Source of the DNA: Verrucomicrobiota bacterium
GTDB lineage: Bacteria > Verrucomicrobiota > Kiritimatiellia > B70-G9
Length of the DNA stretch: 7,394 nucleotides
Direction of reading: 5' to 3'
Assembly (NCBI GenBank): GCA_003641465.1
Contig: QNAJ01000070.1
Coordinates: forward strand, 1-7,394
Part shown: one piece after another, positions 5,350-7,394 of the stretch
Layout of the letters: each line of letters begins with the position of its first letter
Numbering within the stretch: the stretch's first letter is position 1
Notes under the pieces: generated by a model
What the model was told of the DNA's origin: nothing
What the model saw: only the letters and a program-made list of their open reading frames with translations
Databases searched by the model: none
Translations under genes and position numbers: made by a program

Positions 5350-5961
5350 TCAGCCCGGCTGTGCCTCAGTCGTTGACTCCCACTTCGCCGATGCGGTCTG
5401 AAGATCGGGATGCGACACCAGCGCATGACCCACAACCATGTGAAAGGCTTCGGTCACCGGTGTTACCAGAGAGGCGTCGAGTACCGGGACTATGACACAC
5501 GCATCCGCCACGCGGGCAGTGTAACCGCCATCCCGGCCAACCACACCCATCACCGCAGCACCGACCTCTTTGGCAAGCTGAAGAGCCCGGACGATGTTCG
5601 GGCTTATGTTCCGTTCGAGATTTCCGCCGCCCACCGAATAGACGAACACGGCGTCACGGCTGTTCAGTCGGGATCCTTTCAGCCACTCCACAAAACAGCT
5701 TTCCCATCCATCGTCGTTGATTCGGGCGGTCAGTTCGGAAACATTGTCCACGGGGGTATAGGCCTCTAATCCCGCCAGCTTCCGCAAGTCGTTCACCAGA
5801 TGCGAGGCGGCTGCAGCGCTGCCACCCACCCCGATTACGAAGACTCTTCCGCCCGATTCACGCACGGCAGCCAGACGCTGCACCACCGCCTCCACTGCGT
5901 CAGCGTCCAATGCATTCGCCGTGCGGGCGATCAGGTCCATGAACCGCCGGCCGTGACTCAT
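5350..5961 (-). CDS. SIS-domain sugar-phosphate isomerase, GmhA-like (sedoheptulose 7-phosphate isomerase type)
   Basis: 203 aa from ATG 5961; GmhA proteins are about 190-200 aa. A helical N-terminus leads to the SIS phosphate-binding loop FVIGVGGSAAAASHLVNDLR (41-60). Next come DNVSELTARINDDGWE (72-87), the second SIS loop VYSVGGGNLERN (107-118), VVGRDGGYTARVADA (140-154) and TEAFHMVVGHALV (170-182). GmhA converts sedoheptulose 7-phosphate to heptose 7-phosphate for LPS or S-layer glycans. Relative to E. coli GmhA, the Zn-ligand positions appear as H54, D58 (Glu in E. coli), E171 (Gln in E. coli) and H179, so the site is kept but altered. The tail SHPDL...AKWES fits a separate SIS subfamily often annotated only as sugar isomerase. 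TTG 5997 would add 12 residues but overlaps a TTGACA box and lacks an SD; M20 (5940) would be short. No other heptose-pathway gene is present. Confidence 0.85.
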   Translation of the reverse strand: MSHGRRFMDLIARTANALDADAVEAVVQRLAAVRESGGRVFVIGVGGSAAAASHLVNDLRKLAGLEAYTPVDNVSELTARINDDGWESCFVEWLKGSRLNSRDAVFVYSVGGGNLERNISPNIVRALQLAKEVGAAVMGVVGRDGGYTARVADACVIVPVLDASLVTPVTEAFHMVVGHALVSHPDLQTASAKWESTTEAQPG

Positions 5962-5968
5962 GGTCTTC

Positions 5969-5997
5969 AGGAAACCAATCGCCGCCAGCGATGTCAA
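5969..5997 (-). promoter_or_regulatory. Possible promoter before the SIS gene (perfect -35, poor -10)
   Basis: On the minus strand, TTGACA (5997-5992) matches the -35 consensus exactly, and TTTCCT (5974-5969, 3/6) lies 17 bases downstream. Between and partly overlapping them, ATCGC/GCGAT (5992-5988 with 5982-5978) can form a five-pair hairpin. The -10 is weak, so the SIS gene may instead be read through from the exoprotein gene 69 bases upstream. Confidence 0.25.
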
Positions 5998-6030
5998 CCC
6001 GATTCACGGACGACACCGCCTGGGAAAAGT

Positions 6031-7394
6031 TCAGTCTATCTTCCGTACCCTTACCCGGTAGAGCCGTCTTCCGGCGGGAGGAGCCCGACCGGTAGTCTCG
6101 GGTCCTTCGTCATCTATGAAAGTGTACGTGCTCGGGGAACTGTTCGTCTCCAGCCAAGTCCCCACGCCGATATTGGTATTGGCGAATCGGGACCAGGCCG
6201 ATGCCTCCAATCCATCGCAGAAATAGATCGTATAGTGCCGGCCGGACACCGTCGGGATCGTAATCCAGTGCTCGTCACTGGTAGGATTCTCGAGCGACGC
6301 CGTAAATACGGATGCAGGATTGGTCGGATCTGTTCCGGCGACATATTCGTGGTAGTTCGCGGCCCCATCCTCATCACTATCTCCGTCCGACGAATTCGTG
6401 AGTGTTCCGAAAGATCTCCACTCCCAACCGTCAGGCATATCGTCATTGTCCGAATCCAGCGGGACAACAATCAGCGTCGCATTGCTGACGACACTGTTAC
6501 TCAATCCGCGTAAATCATCAGCCACAAAGATCACCTGGTTGGTCGTATTCTCATCGTCTGCCGTCGCGCTCCACGAGAAAACACCGCCGGTGAACACCGA
6601 ACCCGCCGGAGCCACGGTGTTCGAAACCACGGCGGGATCCCCGTCGTCATCCACCACGTTTACCACAAAACTTGTGCCCGCACCGACCGGAAGAATATAG
6701 AGATCGCTGGGGATAAGAATCCGGGGCGCTCGATTGTCGTACAGCGCATACAGCTCAAACTCGTCGATATCAACCCCCCACGTATTGGTATCAGAAATCA
6801 ACTGAAGCGAATGGCTTCCGGAGGCGAGATCTCCGAGGTAGACTACCGGAGAATCACGGAAGTTTGTCCACCCGCCGGTCGTTTCCGAGGGGAACTGCGC
6901 CCGCACTTCATCATCCACGACAACTCTGATGCGGTTCGGACCCACGTCATCTGCGTACCGCACGCGAATGTACACATTCGACCATGAACCGGTAACCGAC
7001 AGATCAAATCCTACGCTGGCGGCTCCCCCGGTATGCTCGAGGTGCATGGTCTCACCTCCAACTGCATTAGCGCGATAGCAGAAGGTCGCGTTTGTCTGGT
7101 TGTCGCAGGATTCTGCTTGCCTGGTGATGATACTTCGGGCGATGCGCGTGCGGGATGGCCGACTCACTAATGTGAACCAGTCAAGTTCTGCGCCTTCGGT
7201 TCCACCGCCTACCAGGATATCGATCTGATGCTGACCGGCGGTCATGGCTCCCAGGTAGAGTGAAGGGAGGAATTCGTAGGCATCCCATCCCCCCGTATCC
7301 ACGGTATATGTGCAGGCAGTGATTATTCCGTCGACTCTGACTGTCACCATATTGCCGAGATTATCTATGCCGTTGCCACCGTCTGCGTCCGAAT
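6031..7394 (-). CDS. C-terminal part of a secreted multidomain exoprotein with CBM6-like modules (5' end outside window)
   Basis: 453 residues are visible. The frame stays open past Met 7350 to the right edge (…GNGIDNLGN before it), so the true start is outside the window and ATG 7350 is internal. Order of modules: the end of one CBM6-like domain (TGGWDAYEFLPSLYLG … GAELDWFTLV), a complete second CBM6-like domain (RQAESC … GVDIDEFELY), a cadherin/Ig-like domain (APRILIPSDLYILPVG … NATLIV), a Ca-binding Asp-rich block (DSDNDDMPDGWEW … AGTDPTN), and a C-terminal beta domain (HWITIPTVSGRHYTIYF … RLYRVRVRKID). CBM6 domains bind glycans, so the full protein is likely a polysaccharide-active enzyme or adhesin, with any catalytic part upstream. 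The Asp block and terminal domain are of the style seen in Verrucomicrobiota and Kiritimatiellota exoproteins. No PEP-CTERM or LPXTG tail is present. The SIS gene follows 69 bases downstream. Confidence 0.88.
   Translation of the reverse strand, partial: SDADGGNGIDNLGNMVTVRVDGIITACTYTVDTGGWDAYEFLPSLYLGAMTAGQHQIDILVGGGTEGAELDWFTLVSRPSRTRIARSIITRQAESCDNQTNATFCYRANAVGGETMHLEHTGGAASVGFDLSVTGSWSNVYIRVRYADDVGPNRIRVVVDDEVRAQFPSETTGGWTNFRDSPVVYLGDLASGSHSLQLISDTNTWGVDIDEFELYALYDNRAPRILIPSDLYILPVGAGTSFVVNVVDDDGDPAVVSNTVAPAGSVFTGGVFSWSATADDENTTNQVIFVADDLRGLSNSVVSNATLIVVPLDSDNDDMPDGWEWRSFGTLTNSSDGDSDEDGAANYHEYVAGTDPTNPASVFTASLENPTSDEHWITIPTVSGRHYTIYFCDGLEASAWSRFANTNIGVGTWLETNSSPSTYTFIDDEGPETTGRAPPAGRRLYRVRVRKID
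6325..6459 (-). other. Asp-rich calcium-binding block of the exoprotein
   Basis: The block contains DSDNDDMPDGWEW, then GDSDEDGAANYHEYVAGTDP. It is the thrombospondin type 3-like or EF-hand-like Ca-binding linker commonly found before the last domain of PVC-group exoproteins. It probably stiffens the stalk when Ca is bound. It is the main lineage marker in the window. Confidence 0.7.
6745..7394 (-). repeat. Tandem CBM6-like carbohydrate-binding modules within the exoprotein
   Basis: Two copies of the same fold occur in tandem. The first is partial (7394 to ~7165) and the second complete (~7119-6745). Both share TGGW, then YLG, then a Gly-x-His, then a terminal Asp-(W/E)-F. The complete copy also has the opening RQAE and two cysteines, C82 and C91 counted from Met 7350, spaced for a possible disulfide. 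The copies are diverged at protein level and no long DNA identity is visible, so they are old duplicates. Confidence 0.7.

Noticed and set aside
5962..5997. TTG at 5997 as start of the SIS protein (215 aa)
   Set aside because: The TTG is part of a TTGACA -35-like box, has no SD, and makes the N-terminus longer than GmhA-type proteins; ATG 5961 fits better.
5800..6513. Plus-strand open frame (237 codons) across the SIS and exoprotein genes
   Set aside because: It crosses two well-supported minus-strand genes and their intergenic gap and has no recognisable motif or ribosome site.
1..7394. tRNA, rRNA, CRISPR array, insertion sequence, attachment site, toxin-antitoxin or phage genes
   Set aside because: No spaced direct repeats, transposase or integrase motifs, terminal inverted repeats or tRNA-like cloverleaf sequences were seen on reading both strands.

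Overview
The window (about 57% GC by eye, genes on both strands, no RNA genes, insertion sequences or CRISPR) reads as chromosomal DNA from a Gram-negative, secretion-rich bacterium of the PVC group. The best lineage clue is the exoprotein at the right edge: its Asp-rich DSDNDDMPDGWEW...AGTDPTN block, followed by a small C-terminal beta domain, is typical of Verrucomicrobiota and Kiritimatiellota surface proteins. That assignment is an inference from one protein style, not a phylogenetic result. An LPS-transport permease, an outer-membrane beta-barrel and a heptose-isomerase-like enzyme agree with a double-membrane cell.

Layout. 27-1145 (+) encodes a composite DNA-binding protein with an RNA polymerase alpha-CTD-like helix-hairpin-helix, a sigma-70 region 4 HTH and C-terminal winged-helix (HARE-HTH-like) segments. 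1241-2329 (+) is an LptF/LptG-family permease, possibly leaderless. It converges on a minus-strand pair: an outer-membrane beta-barrel protein (4065-3277), whose stop sits just upstream of or inside the start region of a TauE/SafE-family exporter (to 2369). A 195-base divergent region (4066-4260) holds a credible promoter for each direction, a 5'-leader hairpin on the minus side and overlapping inverted repeats in the plus promoter. Plus-strand genes follow: a DUF6868-type two-helix membrane protein (4261-4506) and a YhfC-like seven-helix membrane protein (4546-5337). These converge, with a 12-base gap, on a minus-strand SIS-domain sugar-phosphate isomerase-like gene (5961-5350), which lies downstream of the 3' part of a large CBM6-containing exoprotein gene that runs off the right end.

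Cell-envelope and surface-carbohydrate functions dominate (LPS transport, beta-barrel, heptose-type isomerase, carbohydrate-binding exoprotein, membrane protease-like protein), but this is not an obvious single pathway. The strongest candidates for something unusual are the alpha-CTD/sigma4/winged-helix fusion and the DUF6868 plus YhfC-like pair, the latter apparently carrying a substituted catalytic dyad. I see no complete undescribed defence or mobile system.
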